A stretch of DNA of 64,000 bases from NCBI GenBank assembly GCA_022702545.1, contig JAHRBC010000007.1:1178001-1242000 (forward strand). Reading direction: 5' to 3'. The DNA is from Phycomyces nitens (lineage: Eukaryota > Mucoromycota > Mucoromycetes > Mucorales > Phycomycetaceae). The stretch's first letter is position 1. Every line of letters starts with the position of its first letter. Position numbers and translations under genes: made by a program. This document shows, piece after piece, positions 19,645-31,530 of the stretch. The notes under the pieces are model-generated. The model made no database searches. It saw only the letters and a program-made list of their open reading frames with translations, and was not told the DNA's origin.

Positions 19645-19651
19645 TATAAAA
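19645..19651 (+). promoter_or_regulatory. TATA box of the transposase gene
   Basis: TATAAAA followed about 30 bp later by a C/T-rich initiator region (CCTCAATCTACTCCTCTCTC). This position implies that translation starts at the ATG at 19753 and not at the in-frame ATG at 19576 upstream of the box. Confidence 0.55.
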
Positions 19652-19752
19652 CCGGATGCCCCTCAATCTACTCCTCTCTCACATTAAACTCCCCGGTTTC
19701 CCAACTTCCTTTGCATTTTCCACGCGTTTCTCCTACCAGCTGGCAGTGGTTA

Positions 19753-20823
19753 ATGCACAAAAATATTTCCGCGAGTCTTTTTCATCGTAAAATAAAAGAC
19801 ACTTTGGATTCACGTCAGATATGTGGCAAACACATCTTTTGGTCAAACAAGAAACGTTCTCTTTTAAATAATCTCCTTGTACCTCTATATATGCGCGAGA
19901 GAATCATCGACCTAACTCTGAGAACGGACACCAAGAGTGGATCCTCTGTAGCCAGGTTGCTTGGCATACCCAGATCAACTGTCGATAACATCAGGGACAG
20001 GTTTGTCGAGACAGGAGAGATCGCACCAAGACCTAAGGGCGGAAGAAAAGCAGAATGCGTCAAGCTTACTGATGAGCATTCGCAGTACCTTATCGAGATT
20101 CTTGATGAGGACTGCACTCTCACTCTGGGAATGATGAGAGAAAGGCTTTACGAGAGATTTCCGGACCTGAAGGAAAAGACAATTTCCTGCAGTGGCATAT
20201 ACCGCCACATTACCGAGCACATTGGTTTCACCCTGAAGAAGACCAAGCCAGTCGAGGAGAAGAGGAATTCCTCAGAGGTCATTGCCACCAGGAAGACATT
20301 TGTGGAGTCCCTCCAAAGCCTGGGGATATCCTACAAGACGAACTGCATTTTCGTCGACGAAGCTGGCTTCAATGCCAACCTCATCAGGCAAAGAGGTTGG
20401 GCCAGAAAGGGCAAAGATGCAGTGGTCCAGACAGTCACCAAGAGGGCCCTCAACATCTCCATTCTGGCTGCCATCTCGTACAAAGGTGTGGAGAATATAT
20501 CTGCGAAGCTTGTGACGGGAGGCACAACTTCAGATATATTTATTGAATATATGAAGATTCTGGTGGCAAAGCTTGACGAAACCAATGCTCCTCCCCATTG
20601 GTTTATCATGGATAATGCTGGTATCCACAGGGCTGGCAACGTCCGTGACTATACCATGACGACCCGCCACAGGATCCACTACCTGCCAGCATGGTCTCCA
20701 TTCCTTAACCCAGTGGAGGAATGCTTTGCCAAGCTAAAGGGATTGGCAAGGAGAAATCCAGGACTTTCAACAGACACTTTTTTGAAGCATATTGGGGAAT
20801 CCAGCCTGCAGATAACAAAATAA
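19753..20823 (+). CDS. Intact IS630/Tc1-superfamily transposase
   Basis: A cut-and-paste transposase with an uninterrupted frame of 356 aa from the chosen start (the frame stays open back to an ATG at 19576, but that lies upstream of the TATA box). It has an HTH pair (MRERIIDLTLRTDTKSGSSV, ARLLGIPRSTVDNIRDRF), the GRPK-like linker RPKGGRKAE, and then a DDE core: first Asp in CIFVDEAGFN, second in FIMDNAGIHR, Glu in SPFLNPVEECF, with 34 residues between the last two. The RQRGWARKGK motif is typical of this group. Base composition is distinctly GC-richer than the dead Tc1 copies in this window and resembles the host housekeeping exons. No terminal repeats were found, so it may be an active element, a recent arrival or a domesticated gene. 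Confidence 0.88.
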   Translation: MHKNISASLFHRKIKDTLDSRQICGKHIFWSNKKRSLLNNLLVPLYMRERIIDLTLRTDTKSGSSVARLLGIPRSTVDNIRDRFVETGEIAPRPKGGRKAECVKLTDEHSQYLIEILDEDCTLTLGMMRERLYERFPDLKEKTISCSGIYRHITEHIGFTLKKTKPVEEKRNSSEVIATRKTFVESLQSLGISYKTNCIFVDEAGFNANLIRQRGWARKGKDAVVQTVTKRALNISILAAISYKGVENISAKLVTGGTTSDIFIEYMKILVAKLDETNAPPHWFIMDNAGIHRAGNVRDYTMTTRHRIHYLPAWSPFLNPVEECFAKLKGLARRNPGLSTDTFLKHIGESSLQITK

Positions 20824-23800
20824 AACTGCCAAGGCTGGATTAACCATAGTATTAGTTTTTTCCAAGGTTGTTTGGAATCAAAGAGAATTGATAAATAAAT
20901 AAATATTATGCCTTTGAGCTCAATATCCTATCTGTGTCTCTATTGTCTGGCCATATAACAACCAAACATACGACTTTACACACTCTTTTGTATCATCCTC
21001 TACTATTTTTGGGAGATTAAAAAGTGGCTCTCTATTCTATTCCACTCAATGATATTATTTAAACAAGATGGATTTAATTATTTTTCTCTTATGATTCATC
21101 TAAACTAATATTCAAACCAGGATGTCATTTGTATAGTCCATTTTTATAACAACGTGAATGATAATAGTATATTCTTCATACAGGCAATATAACATATATG
21201 TATATATATACTATATTTACAATGCTCTTTTCTATAAAATAAAATACCCTCTGTGTTTCTATAATATTTTGCATGTACGGCATACACTTCTTTATTGTTG
21301 CGTTTTTGTAAAAGATTGAATTTTCACAATAAGAAAATGGTCTTGTAACTCTACTAAAGGTATTGAGGCAAATATTTTTAATGGCTCTTTTATACCACTC
21401 AGAAAACAAAACAAAAAAATCATACAGCAATACATCCTGACATTTAGATTATTGATTTTTCAGCATTGTGCTACTTATTCTCGAGCATGTGTGACATCAA
21501 TATTCGTTTGGTGTGACCTTGTTTTCCAAAAATAGTGTCCACCTGCTTTACAGAGGATTGGGTTTCTGTAGTGATAACTATACGCAATCGTGATTGGTGG
21601 TGAGCTTCTTTACTTATTGGCAATGGAGTACACCACAGCTTGTTTTTAAGCTTTTTTATTTTATGTATATTTGGACAAGACACACGTAATCCCGCCCTAA
21701 GTTTGGGATATTGAAATAAGCAAAGAAAAATTAAGAGGCTGTCCGTGTTTATTACAAGAAACGAATAATGCAACGTCAAAAGAGCAAAAGAGGAATAATA
21801 AAAATCCAAAGAGTACAAGGTATTAACTATATATTTAGGAATATTTTTTTATATTATCATTATCATTATCATTACCATTATCATTATAAATGGCATTAAA
21901 CCCATGGATAAGGCCGAGACATGGAGATGTCTAGTACCACCCAACATATGCTGCTGAAAATAATTACCCAAAAGCCATCATGTAAAAAAGAGTGAATAGG
22001 GATATTCTTTGGCTTTACTTGAAATCGTACATATTGAATTTGTTCTTTTCAATATTCAGACCCTTCAAATGACCAGCTATAAACTCCCTTTGAAAAAAAT
22101 AATTCAATTTGAATAACATAATACGATATCCCATAACATTCTGATATTGTTATTATTTAATAATAATAATAATAATAATAATTAATATATTAGCAAGACA
22201 TTAGAATTTGACAGATTATATCAACGGAATTTTCTAAAAACTGCAAATGTGTTGGTGTGCAAATAACGTCTGTTTGAATCATGGTGTAATGTAGATTTAC
22301 CGCAGAAAATACAAGATCTTGAATTGATATAACTGACCAGCAAGTTTTTTATGGAAGTCTACTTTGGATTACAAGGCTTCATTCGGTGGTCTGTTATTTA
22401 TTTGACTTATATTTGGTGTCTGTACCCATGAGATTCTTATAAAGGTACAATATATTAGATGTTAGTACAATAATATATTATTATCAATGGTGTTTACCTA
22501 ATAAAGGTACGTTAATATAACAATTTTAAGAGCCAAACACAGAAACAACCCGATATTGAATAAAGCCTTTGGGAAATCTACTTATTTTGGCGCTGATAAT
22601 CTTTTCTTATAAAATATACTTTTCTTGGATAGACTTTCATAATTAATTTACTTGTGTTCTGACCTATTAATTATCTATCTACAACCTCTCACGCCAATAT
22701 TTTTGTTTTGGTTTGTCTGCTGTCTATTAATTTATGGTGGGCTTATAAACCATGTTGGTCAAATGTGAAAAATGGGTAAAATTCTGCTCACAAGACTACA
22801 TTGTATCTATATAATAGAATAAGATTTCAATAACATTGCAACCATTCATTAAACTCTAGTCAGTTTCAGCTATTTCTTAATAGGACTCAAAGTACAACAA
22901 GGTTCTTGAATCACAATATTCATTCAATTGTATTCCAACACGAACCGTAAAAAATGTATCTGAATAGGATAGTATCAGATGAACTGTGAGAACCATAGCT
23001 TATTATAAAAGCGTCTAGTTTTTCTACAGATATTCAGTGGTGATAGCTATTGATGATATTTTATTCATAAAACAGTTTGGCTAGAAATGATGCCCAACAG
23101 CTAGAAATATTCTCCAGAGAGTTGCTTTATACATAATTATGGCGTATTATACAAACTCATCTTTGGATAGTATATCCCATAACTTCGGAGCTTAGCCAGT
23201 GTTTTTAATCGTTCTTTTTTCTTCCAGATCTTCTTTTGTGAATTTATAAATATGCAAATGATATCTGCATCATTGATTAACTTGTAAGACTTTCCTAATG
23301 AGCCATCAGTATGCTGTGAGATAGCAACCACTTTTCATATAATTAATAAAGCATTATGCAATGTCTACTATGTCTACTATTTATTGGCCAGTGTTAATCT
23401 ATTTGGTTTAGTATTTCAATACAGCATCGCCTTTTATATCATACAGTACCTGTCAATAATTAGTATACATAAAATAAAGACAATAGTTGTACGTTTTTCT
23501 TTGGGTTCTTTAATGGGATATACTGAATATAGTGATAGTTGAACCGTTTTTGTATGATATTGACACTTTACCATGTATGAAAACCAGGACCATGTTTTCG
23601 TTTGTAAATGACAAAGGTTAAAGCTATTTGACAATATCCGTTCCCATTACTTGATAGCCTTAAGTCATTGACATGTATAATCTTGTAGTACAATTGGTAT
23701 CTCTTCAGCCCTAGCATTGCATTGAACGGATATCGTTGAGACGTCTAGTATCAAAAGGTATTAGTGGTTCTGTTTCGATCATTGTAACACTCATTGTATA

Positions 23801-24792
23801 CTTTAAGGTAAGAAAATGACGAGAAACCCCCGCTGAAGTTGTGTACAATTACCAACAAAAGATATCTGTGATACATCCGGCTACAATTTTGTTTGGTTGC
23901 TATTGTTGGTTGCCTAGAAACAGATATTTTCTTTTTTGTTTGGACTTTTCTTCGGGAGATTTACTTTTTATACCTGCATATATGTACCCAATACTAGCTA
24001 CTGTTATCGCTAATGGTTTTTTTAGATTTGAATACTGATTGTGATACATATTAATATGCCCGGGTTAATTCCCGGTGAATATATGTGTTGAATTTTGGCA
24101 ATTAGCACTCTTTTAGATCAACAAGAGAGCTTAAAGGACACCTCTTTGGGTGCCTAAAAGGCCAGAAAGCAGAGACAATATTTATAGACCAAAAGGATTC
24201 TAACTTGGTCATTTCTCATGTGGGTTTTAAGTTTGTCTGATAGACCCACTTTTACGGTTTGTAATCCTCTTACGAGTAAAATGAACTGACAAGAAACATG
24301 CGTCTAAACACCGTTGCTATCTACAATAAATAAATATGATTTGCCTAGCGACCAAGCCAATTTCCAAGAACAGGCCTATAAACCAGGTCTTGAGTGTAAA
24401 GAAATGTGCTTTGGACCTTGCTTACCAAAAAAAACAAACCCTTGGATATCGTCTAGGCGTACAAGAAAGAAAAGACCATTCGGACTTGAAGATTCACGTT
24501 TGCAAAGCGTGGTGTCTGCGGACTTTTTGGTCTCGGTTGATCGCTCTGTAACTAAGCCAGAGCTTCATGGACGTACAAGCCAAGTTTTTTTATTTGTATT
24601 TTCTGAACTATCCGTGGTTCCACTCGCACTTTTTGGAGTTCCATTCTTTCCATCTTGCAGTAGTCCTTTTTAGGGTTCAGGGACTGAAAACGTTTTTTCT
24701 TCTTTTGCTTCGTCTTGTATTTGTTTTTCTCTCTTTCCAGCTAACCTTTTTCGCGCCTACCTTTATACCCTTTTACCTCTTTACTTTCTCTG
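20824..24792. other. Long gene-poor AT-rich stretch
   Basis: No gene that I can support. Items seen: a CATTAT repeat near 21855-21890, an AAT repeat near 22160-22185, a sequence CAGTACCTGTCAATAATTAG at 23445 whose first part also occurs near 17049 (possible transposon end), and a CCCGGGTTAATTCCCGG palindrome near 24059. The last few hundred bases should be the pyrimidine-rich leader and promoter of the Kelch-BTB gene. Confidence 0.4.
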
Positions 24793-26505
24793 ATGCCACC
24801 TGGTCCTTCAACCCAGTCTATTGCGGACCTCACCACAAGATTCCACAAAGCCAAAGGAGACATTCCACCTCTTCTTATTGGAGCTTCGGTAACAATTGTG
24901 GGCGAGAACCTTTATCTCTTTGGTGGACGGCACAAAGCTTCACGCCAGATATCAAGCAAGCTTTATGTTCTATCTCTCGAGACATACTTTTGGAAAAGCG
25001 TTGTACCGAAGAACACTCCGCCTACAGCCCGCTACTTCCACTCTGCTGATTCTTATGAGAACCACATCTTGCTGTTTGGAGGTATGGCCTCTGATAGTAC
25101 ATCGCCCAATGGGTTATGTGCCTTGGGGGACATTGTCCTCTTGAACTTACAAGATGAGGATGGTGACCTTGCCTGGGAATACCCAGCCACAGAATCAACA
25201 ACCTTACCCCAACCCCGATATGCGCATCTCTCGAGCATCTCTGGCTCAGAATTGATGATTATGGGCGGCCAAGACATTGAAAACGAGTACATCTCCGAGG
25301 TCAATGTGTTTGACTGTAAGCAAAAGACATGGTCCAGCCCAATACCCATCGACCCACACTATGGTGCTTATCGGTCAGCAGCAGTCTCTATTCCAACCAC
25401 CTCATTCACCTCACTAAATGTGCCTCGTATTGTCGACTCTACAAACACTGTCCTTCCGCCTCAAAACGAAGAAGAATCTGTATACCACACTGCTCGCAAA
25501 CGAAACAAGACATCTACTGTCCATGTGTACTCTAGTTCCAATGTCAATGGCCTCGTACGAGACTTCCACGCCCTAACAGTGTCTACAAAAGGCGAGTTTA
25601 TTGATTTAGCAGATCGTTCTAATCTTTTGGCGGGCACGGCACTTCCTCCCCAATTGCGCTTTCCAGTGGCATTTGCATGCGGCCAGTACATGATTATCGC
25701 TGGTTCTTGCATCACTCCCACAGGCTCCCAATATCATATCTGGGCACTCAATTTTGCAGCCATGGCTTGGACCCGACTCGATGCCGGCCCTGCTCTCTCC
25801 AAAGGTTCCTGGCTACGTGGTGCGTTGTATAAGAACTCGAATAGATTCTATGTGTTTGGCCACCCAGATCGGTCCATGGACGATGACTACAAAAATAGGA
25901 TTGTTAGCTTTGAGTATCTTGTGAGCATTGACACCGAGGCATTTGGAATCTACCAACCACCAACTCCTTCGTACGACACCGATGCTCAGGGTCTGGGGCT
26001 TTCCATACTAAATGATATGACCTTGGCGGACTTGACGATTGTCACCACTGACCAACAGTCTGTGCCAGTCAACTCCGCAATCCTCGCTCAAAGATGGCCT
26101 TCTATTCGGGCTTTGCTGAGTCCACTTTTGTCTCCAGAGAATCCGGATCCCTCTATCCAAATCACACACAAACTCACCTTTCCAGACACTCATTCTGTAC
26201 TTGTTGCATTTCTCCAATTCATCTACACGGACCAGCTCCTGACTGCTCAGCAGCACCAGCCCCATATTCTCTCAAGATTATTGCTCATTGCCGATCTATT
26301 TGGAATCACTCGTTTAAAGGAGCTTGCAGTTCATGCTCTACACCAAATGCTCAATATGTCGACAGCATCAGTGATTTACGAGACCGCAGCTCTCTCTAAT
26401 TCTCTTTCGCTCCAGATCAGAGCCCTCCGTGTCTTGATCAATGCCAAGAAGATGATGCAGCGTAAACAGCAGCAACAGGGTGAACAACGAAACCAACAGC
26501 AACAA

Positions 26506-26544
<39 letters not shown>

Positions 26545-27270
26545 CAATATCAACAACATCAACATCAACCTCAATCTCAACAGCAGCATTATCAAAAGAA
26601 ATCAAATCAGCAAACCCAGTATGACCGACCTTTATCGCCACCTTACTTGGATCGTACTCAAATGTTTCCTGGCTTGTCAGATCCATATTCTCCACCTCAA
26701 AACACTGCACCAGCTTACCAGCCCATGTCACAGTTACTTCAGCAATACGATCTGAATGCCCCAATCACCCCAGATATGCATTCCCTCAGTCCATCATCCA
26801 GCTCTTATTTTGGGTCTCATTTGGGTCAGAAATCAAAATCCAACCAGCCAAGCAGCTCACAACAAGATCTATCTCTAACACCATCATCTTCATCTGTCAC
26901 TGGAGCTCAGATGCCTCCAAACACTGCTTTTCCTCCTATACATGTGCGGTCTGATTCACAGAGATCTGGTTCTGGCCACCCAAATCAGTCTAGTAGTTCA
27001 GCAGCATCCCCACCAATGTCTCCACCATCTACGACACAAATAGAAACCCCAAAATACAGTCGTTCAACTTCTTCTTTCTGGCTTCCACTCTCTTCAAGAA
27101 AGAAGGCTGCTGCTGCTGCTGCTGCTGCCGCTGCTGCTGCCGCTGCTTCTGCCGCTGCTTCTGCATCTTCGCAGCAATCCTCGCCTAAAACACCGCCCAA
27201 CATATCCCCTCGTTCAAAATGGCGACCTTCCGAATATACGCCACAAACTGCTATGAATGTCTACCAATGA
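24793..27270 (+). CDS. Kelch-repeat and BTB protein (Ral2/Mds3-like), with polyGln and polyAla
   Basis: A single-exon gene of 825 aa. Residues 25-390 form Kelch blades: GENLYLFGGRH, SYENHILLFGGM, GSELMIMGGQD, each with following Tyr/Trp residues (KTWSSP, MAWTRL, RFYVFGH). A BTB-type segment follows at about 410-530 (ADLTIVTTDQQSVPVNSAIL, then LVAFLQFIYTDQLL). The C-terminal third is low complexity: a glutamine tract (about 565-600) and 14 consecutive alanines near 790. Kelch followed by BTB is the layout of fungal Ral2 and Mds3/Pmd1 and animal LZTR1, which act on Ras or nutrient signalling; the assignment to one of them is inference. Serine/proline-rich parts suggest phosphorylation. Confidence 0.85.
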
Positions 27271-30200
27271 TAACCAAGACGGCGACAATAAACCCGATGC
27301 CAATATGAAACTGTTGACCCATCTTCCTTTTTTAAGAAAACCAAAACGAGGAAGCCTAAACCAGGATGTTTTATCTGTATTATAGCAAACCAAACGACTA
27401 AAGATATTAGTGAACTATCTAAAGAAGATATTGGTAATTTATTTTTTAGCTACAACAGAGAACTGTATTGCAATAATAATAATAATAATAATAATAAATC
27501 AAATGAGTATGGCTGGCCCTTACTTGTTCAACTAAATCAAACAAGTGTTTAGGATTGAAAGATATATACATTGAAGCAAGTTTGTAGCCAAGCTTATGCT
27601 GACATCAAGCTTTGTGGCTGTGTTGTTTATACTACTGTCAAAGCTATTTAGACCATTGGTCTGATCAATATCGCATCACATCACATCTCTTTTTGTATCA
27701 CTGTGAGTTCTTTCTGATTCCATGTTTTTTTTATTATTATTTTCCGTCAAGGGGAACCCATCTTCTTCTATTGCCCGCCTACTCTTATGATATACAAGGT
27801 TAGCTCAAGTCGTTTGAAAATCAGGCAATATATTCTGCAAATATCATAATATTCTTCATATTATACCATAGTATTCAGAAGGACTAATTAGAACAAACAG
27901 ATACTCCTTGATTTTTTTGTAGCCTAGCCCCGATAGTCCAGGTCTTGCCCTGGTACTAGAGCTATCTGGACCGCTATATTGGTCAATAGTGCCTTTAGGC
28001 GCGTATATATGACCATGTCCTACATAACACATGGTCTTTGATGGGTCTGTGTGTAACTATAATCTGGCACATGGGTTTTAAACAATGGAGTAACACGTAC
28101 AAAATGATGAGTAACCCAAGTTATCAAACTGAATATACTTGGGTATATTATTGTCTCCTGTGCTTTCACTAATAATTCACAGACTAATGATGTATATTGC
28201 ACAAATTGATAAATATGTTTTCTACATATACAATGTCAATCTAATTGACCAATATTACAAATATAGAAAAATACGAATATCATTAAAGCCTGTGAGTAGA
28301 AATCCAGAAAAAAATAATATATAATAATTAAAAAAAAATATTCAATACGGCGGCATTAACAAATGAATAAAGTAGAAAAGATATATGCTGAGAATACAGC
28401 CGGGAAAACCTTTTCATTGCTTGCTATTGGCAATATATATAAGTATACATAAATATATATATATAATATATTAACAGCAGCATACAAAGACTTTGACAAG
28501 CAAAAGCGCTGTGCAATCGTATTGTACAGTGACTCCAACGTTTGCTTCCCAACTTGGTAAATTGGTTTTTACATTACCCAAAAATTCGTTTTTATAATCA
28601 TTAAAAAATTTTGATTTTTTTAATGCTTTCAAATGAACAGCAATATTTGTTTTATCAAGATGGACAAGGCAATATCTTGGAGGAAAAAAGCAAAGAGGCA
28701 ATGTAATTTGAGGAGATTGACAATCCTTATAAGGTTAGTACTCTGTTGATTCTGTCTGAATACAGCACTTTCTAAAGTGGCTTGCTTATTGAAGCTACAA
28801 AAGAACTTGATACAACAATAGAAGAAATATCTAAAGAACTAACTATAGATTCATTAATTAGGAAATATATATATATAGTACTTATTCTAATACCCAAGAA
28901 GCAGTTTTCTATTAATTTGACAGAATCAAATTGTAAAAAGATATCCCTTCTGAGCACAAACTCTGGTCAAGCCACGTATTACCCAAAAGTGGCAAAAGCG
29001 ACTCGAAGAATATTCTAGTTGAAATATCTATGAAAAGTAGATGGATTGGTAAAACTTAAAGTCTTTACAACTTTTAAAAATGGCATGACCAAGAAGAAGC
29101 AATGCAGGAGACAGTTTGATGGAAGCGTGTGAGGACTTTAGTTTGAAAGAAACTTTTGTTGGACACTTTCTGTTATGTGTGTAACTTGACTGTCATGAAA
29201 ACAACCTCACAACCTTTGACAAGATATAGATTTGAGAATACGACAATTCCCTTTGCTTCAACTCTAGACATGATCTTGGCTTTCTGAGCCGCGCTTCTAT
29301 CCTTAGTTTTACATTAATCGCGCAAGTGAGATTAATTCATTTTTTATACTGGTTATTTTTCTGGGTGGGGAAGCAAGATCCTTTGTATCTAGAAACATAT
29401 ATCCACGGCATCTCTCATTTCAGGTTTAGCAATTGACCTGTTGTATGTCTCAACATACATACATATATATATAATCCTACAGAGATAAAAATTAAAATCA
29501 CTGCAAGTCATGAGATTTACATCTTTATACCTCTTAAACATATTAGTTTCAAAGTCTACGACTGAACGAAACCAGAAAACCTATTTGCTCCAAAGTCTGT
29601 AATTGAGCCAATATATATTCAAAAATAAAAGTGCGGCTTAGAGAACCTATACCACATTCTTCGTCTTTTAACACTCATTTTATTCAAAATCCTTCTGTTT
29701 GAAAATTGGTCTTCAAATTTTTATTTTTACAATGGCGAATAACCACGGTCAATCGAAAGAAATTCAACAAAGATGAATACAAAAACTGTTTTTTTATTCT
29801 CAAAATAAAGGTAAAAAAAATCTCATGGCAATCAAATACAGAAAGAAGTATAGCTATGAATTGTTAAAATTCTTTGTTCAAATACATTAACAAACTGGAT
29901 ATCGTATTAAATTGATATGGATAAAGTCAACGTATTTTCAAATTGCATGAAATCTTGAAGAAATATACATTTTTTAGCTGATATAAGCTACAAGTAATGA
30001 GAGACATTTGTATATTTTTGCTTAAAGGTCTCGTTCGTGCTCATACGGCTCATAATAGTTGATGACTTTTTCGAATATACTTTGGAAGTAGCAATCAATA
30101 TGTTTCCACGACTTGTTTACTCCAAATACACCTTTATCAATGTTGCCATTATATATCATCTCTTTGACTTTTATACAGATATTCTATAAAAAAAGAATTT

Positions 30201-30404
30201 CCAACCTTTCATACCATAGACCTGGTCTTGCTATTACGGATCACCATGTTCATTTGGTGATTATACCGCCAAGATCCCGTGTAAGGTTTTGCGAGATACT
30301 TAGAAGGTACATATCTTGAGGTATAAAAATTGGATAAAAAAAGGCTACATGGGTATATACGGATGGTCGAAACTAAAAAAAAAACACATTTCTGTGCGGC
30401 AATC
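27271..30404. other. Gene-poor stretch
   Basis: No supported gene. It contains an AAT microsatellite at about 27473-27497 and TA-rich runs. At 29622-29658 AAATAAAAGTGCGGCTTAGA and the following ATACCACAT resemble the outer arm of the inverted repeat at 10944-10982, so a fragment of that family is present. Confidence 0.4.
29622..29658 (+). repeat. Fragment of the 10.3-11.0 kb repeat family
   Basis: It matches AAATAAAGCGCGGCTCGAAG...ATACCACAT at 10946-10980 with a few substitutions, in the same orientation. Confidence 0.5.
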
Positions 30405-30947
30405 TTAATGATCCAGGGTTAATGAGCATTGGCGTTTTTGTGGTGCCATTTTTCCCTTGACGTTTTCCAAATACGACCTTGACAAAGTAGCACATTTAAG
30501 CGCAGAAAGATTTTGGTTTGATGGGAGGCAATGGATCTTGTGTACGGATGAAATGAAGATTAAATTGTCCAAATGTCCAATTAAATTTAAAAGATTGGAT
30601 TTTTTAGTTGGTAATGTCATTCGAACAAGTTCTGTGAAGGTATAGAAATGATGGGAGGATAGGGACATTGCAAAAAAAGTGATACAATTTCCAACCACCT
30701 GAAACGCCAAGTCTTCATTCAAGTTGAATCTGTCAATCGCATCTTTGCAAAAGATTGCAAGCCTGTAGAAGTCGTTGACAAGCAGTGTTGGCGACATATC
30801 GGCATGTGGTTTGATTTCCCCATATGCCTTTGTGTACTGGTATTGGTATCCTTGCCCGTATATATCAACCTTGTAGTCGGGACGGTTGTTGGAGTCGTGA
30901 TTTTCGTCGACCACAATATTTGAACAATGTGCGACTTTTGCTGGCAT
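30405..30947 (-). CDS. Hypothetical protein of a Mucoromycota-expanded family, PD-(D/E)XK-like
   Basis: An intact frame of 180 aa from ATG to TAA. It has RPDYKVDIYG and, about 18 residues on, KAYGEIKP, which together fit the PD...ExK pattern of restriction-like nucleases. Then follow LLVNDFYRLAIFCKDAIDRF, FQVVGNCITFFAMSLSSHHF and YTFTELVRMTLPT. I know the pattern (GExKP, D..RL..F.KD.ID, FQxxG..ITF) from many related hypothetical proteins in Mucorales, usually longer at the N-terminus, so this copy may be truncated. The coding-like piece at 31063-31399 upstream on the same strand could be its detached N-terminal part. The nuclease function is inference. Confidence 0.55.
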   Translation of the reverse strand: MPAKVAHCSNIVVDENHDSNNRPDYKVDIYGQGYQYQYTKAYGEIKPHADMSPTLLVNDFYRLAIFCKDAIDRFNLNEDLAFQVVGNCITFFAMSLSSHHFYTFTELVRMTLPTKKSNLLNLIGHLDNLIFISSVHKIHCLPSNQNLSALKCATLSRSYLENVKGKMAPQKRQCSLTLDH

Positions 30948-31062
30948 TTTTTAGGATAAAAAACCGTGCACAAATGGATGAATGTAACTTGCTGCCAAAT
31001 GAGCCTCTGAGAGACGTTTCATATCGCAATCGTATATATAAGACGACAACGCAACAATGGCA

Positions 31063-31399
31063 TTAATCATATCGCTTTTGGAGAACGAGAATACCAGACA
31101 TAGATAAAAGTACGTTGAAATGATCCTCAATTGTAAAAGTGGTTGTTCTCGAGTTTTTGATGCACAAAGATCTATAGTGATGGAATTTCAACGAAATATC
31201 TTCCCGTTGCATTATCCAATGACCATCTGTCGGTAATTGTCGAACAGATGGGTTGTTGACAATGTGAATACACACTACGGCGAGAGGAGTGGGAACAGCT
31301 ACCGAAACGGTAACATAACTGCCGTTTTTTCTGATTTTAGACTGCTTCTTCTCCGCAGATTGTGGTTGAAAGGTAATGTCATTGATGCCAATTCATAAA
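31063..31399 (-). pseudogene. Coding-like fragment upstream of the 30405 gene
   Basis: An open minus-strand frame of about 110 codons without a proper start: DITFQPQSAEKKQSK, SYVTVSVAVPTPLAVVCIHI, QREDISLKFHHYRSLC, and a stop at 31063. Composition looks protein-like. It lies in the same orientation as, and 116 bp from, the next gene and may be part of the same decayed locus. I do not recognise the family. Confidence 0.35.
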
Positions 31400-31530
31400 A
31401 GTCGCATGGAATCTCTATTCCTCTGGAAATGAGGTAGTTGTAGTACCATAGAAAGGGCTCGTAAAATTTTAGGCAACCTTGTTTATCGAAATGAGCATTT
31501 TATTTGGTGTTGAAGATGTTGAGCATTATA

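Noticed and set aside
21471..21818. Minus-strand frame of 115 codons
   Set aside because: A/T-driven hydrophobic start and no family pattern; I could not support it as a gene.
24314..24673. Plus-strand frame of 119 codons before the Kelch-BTB gene
   Set aside because: Overlaps the likely leader and promoter of that gene, and composition changes to pyrimidine-rich non-coding sequence in its second half.
26438..26764. Minus-strand frame with polyleucine or polyalanine
   Set aside because: Produced by reading the CAG repeat of the Kelch-BTB gene in other frames.
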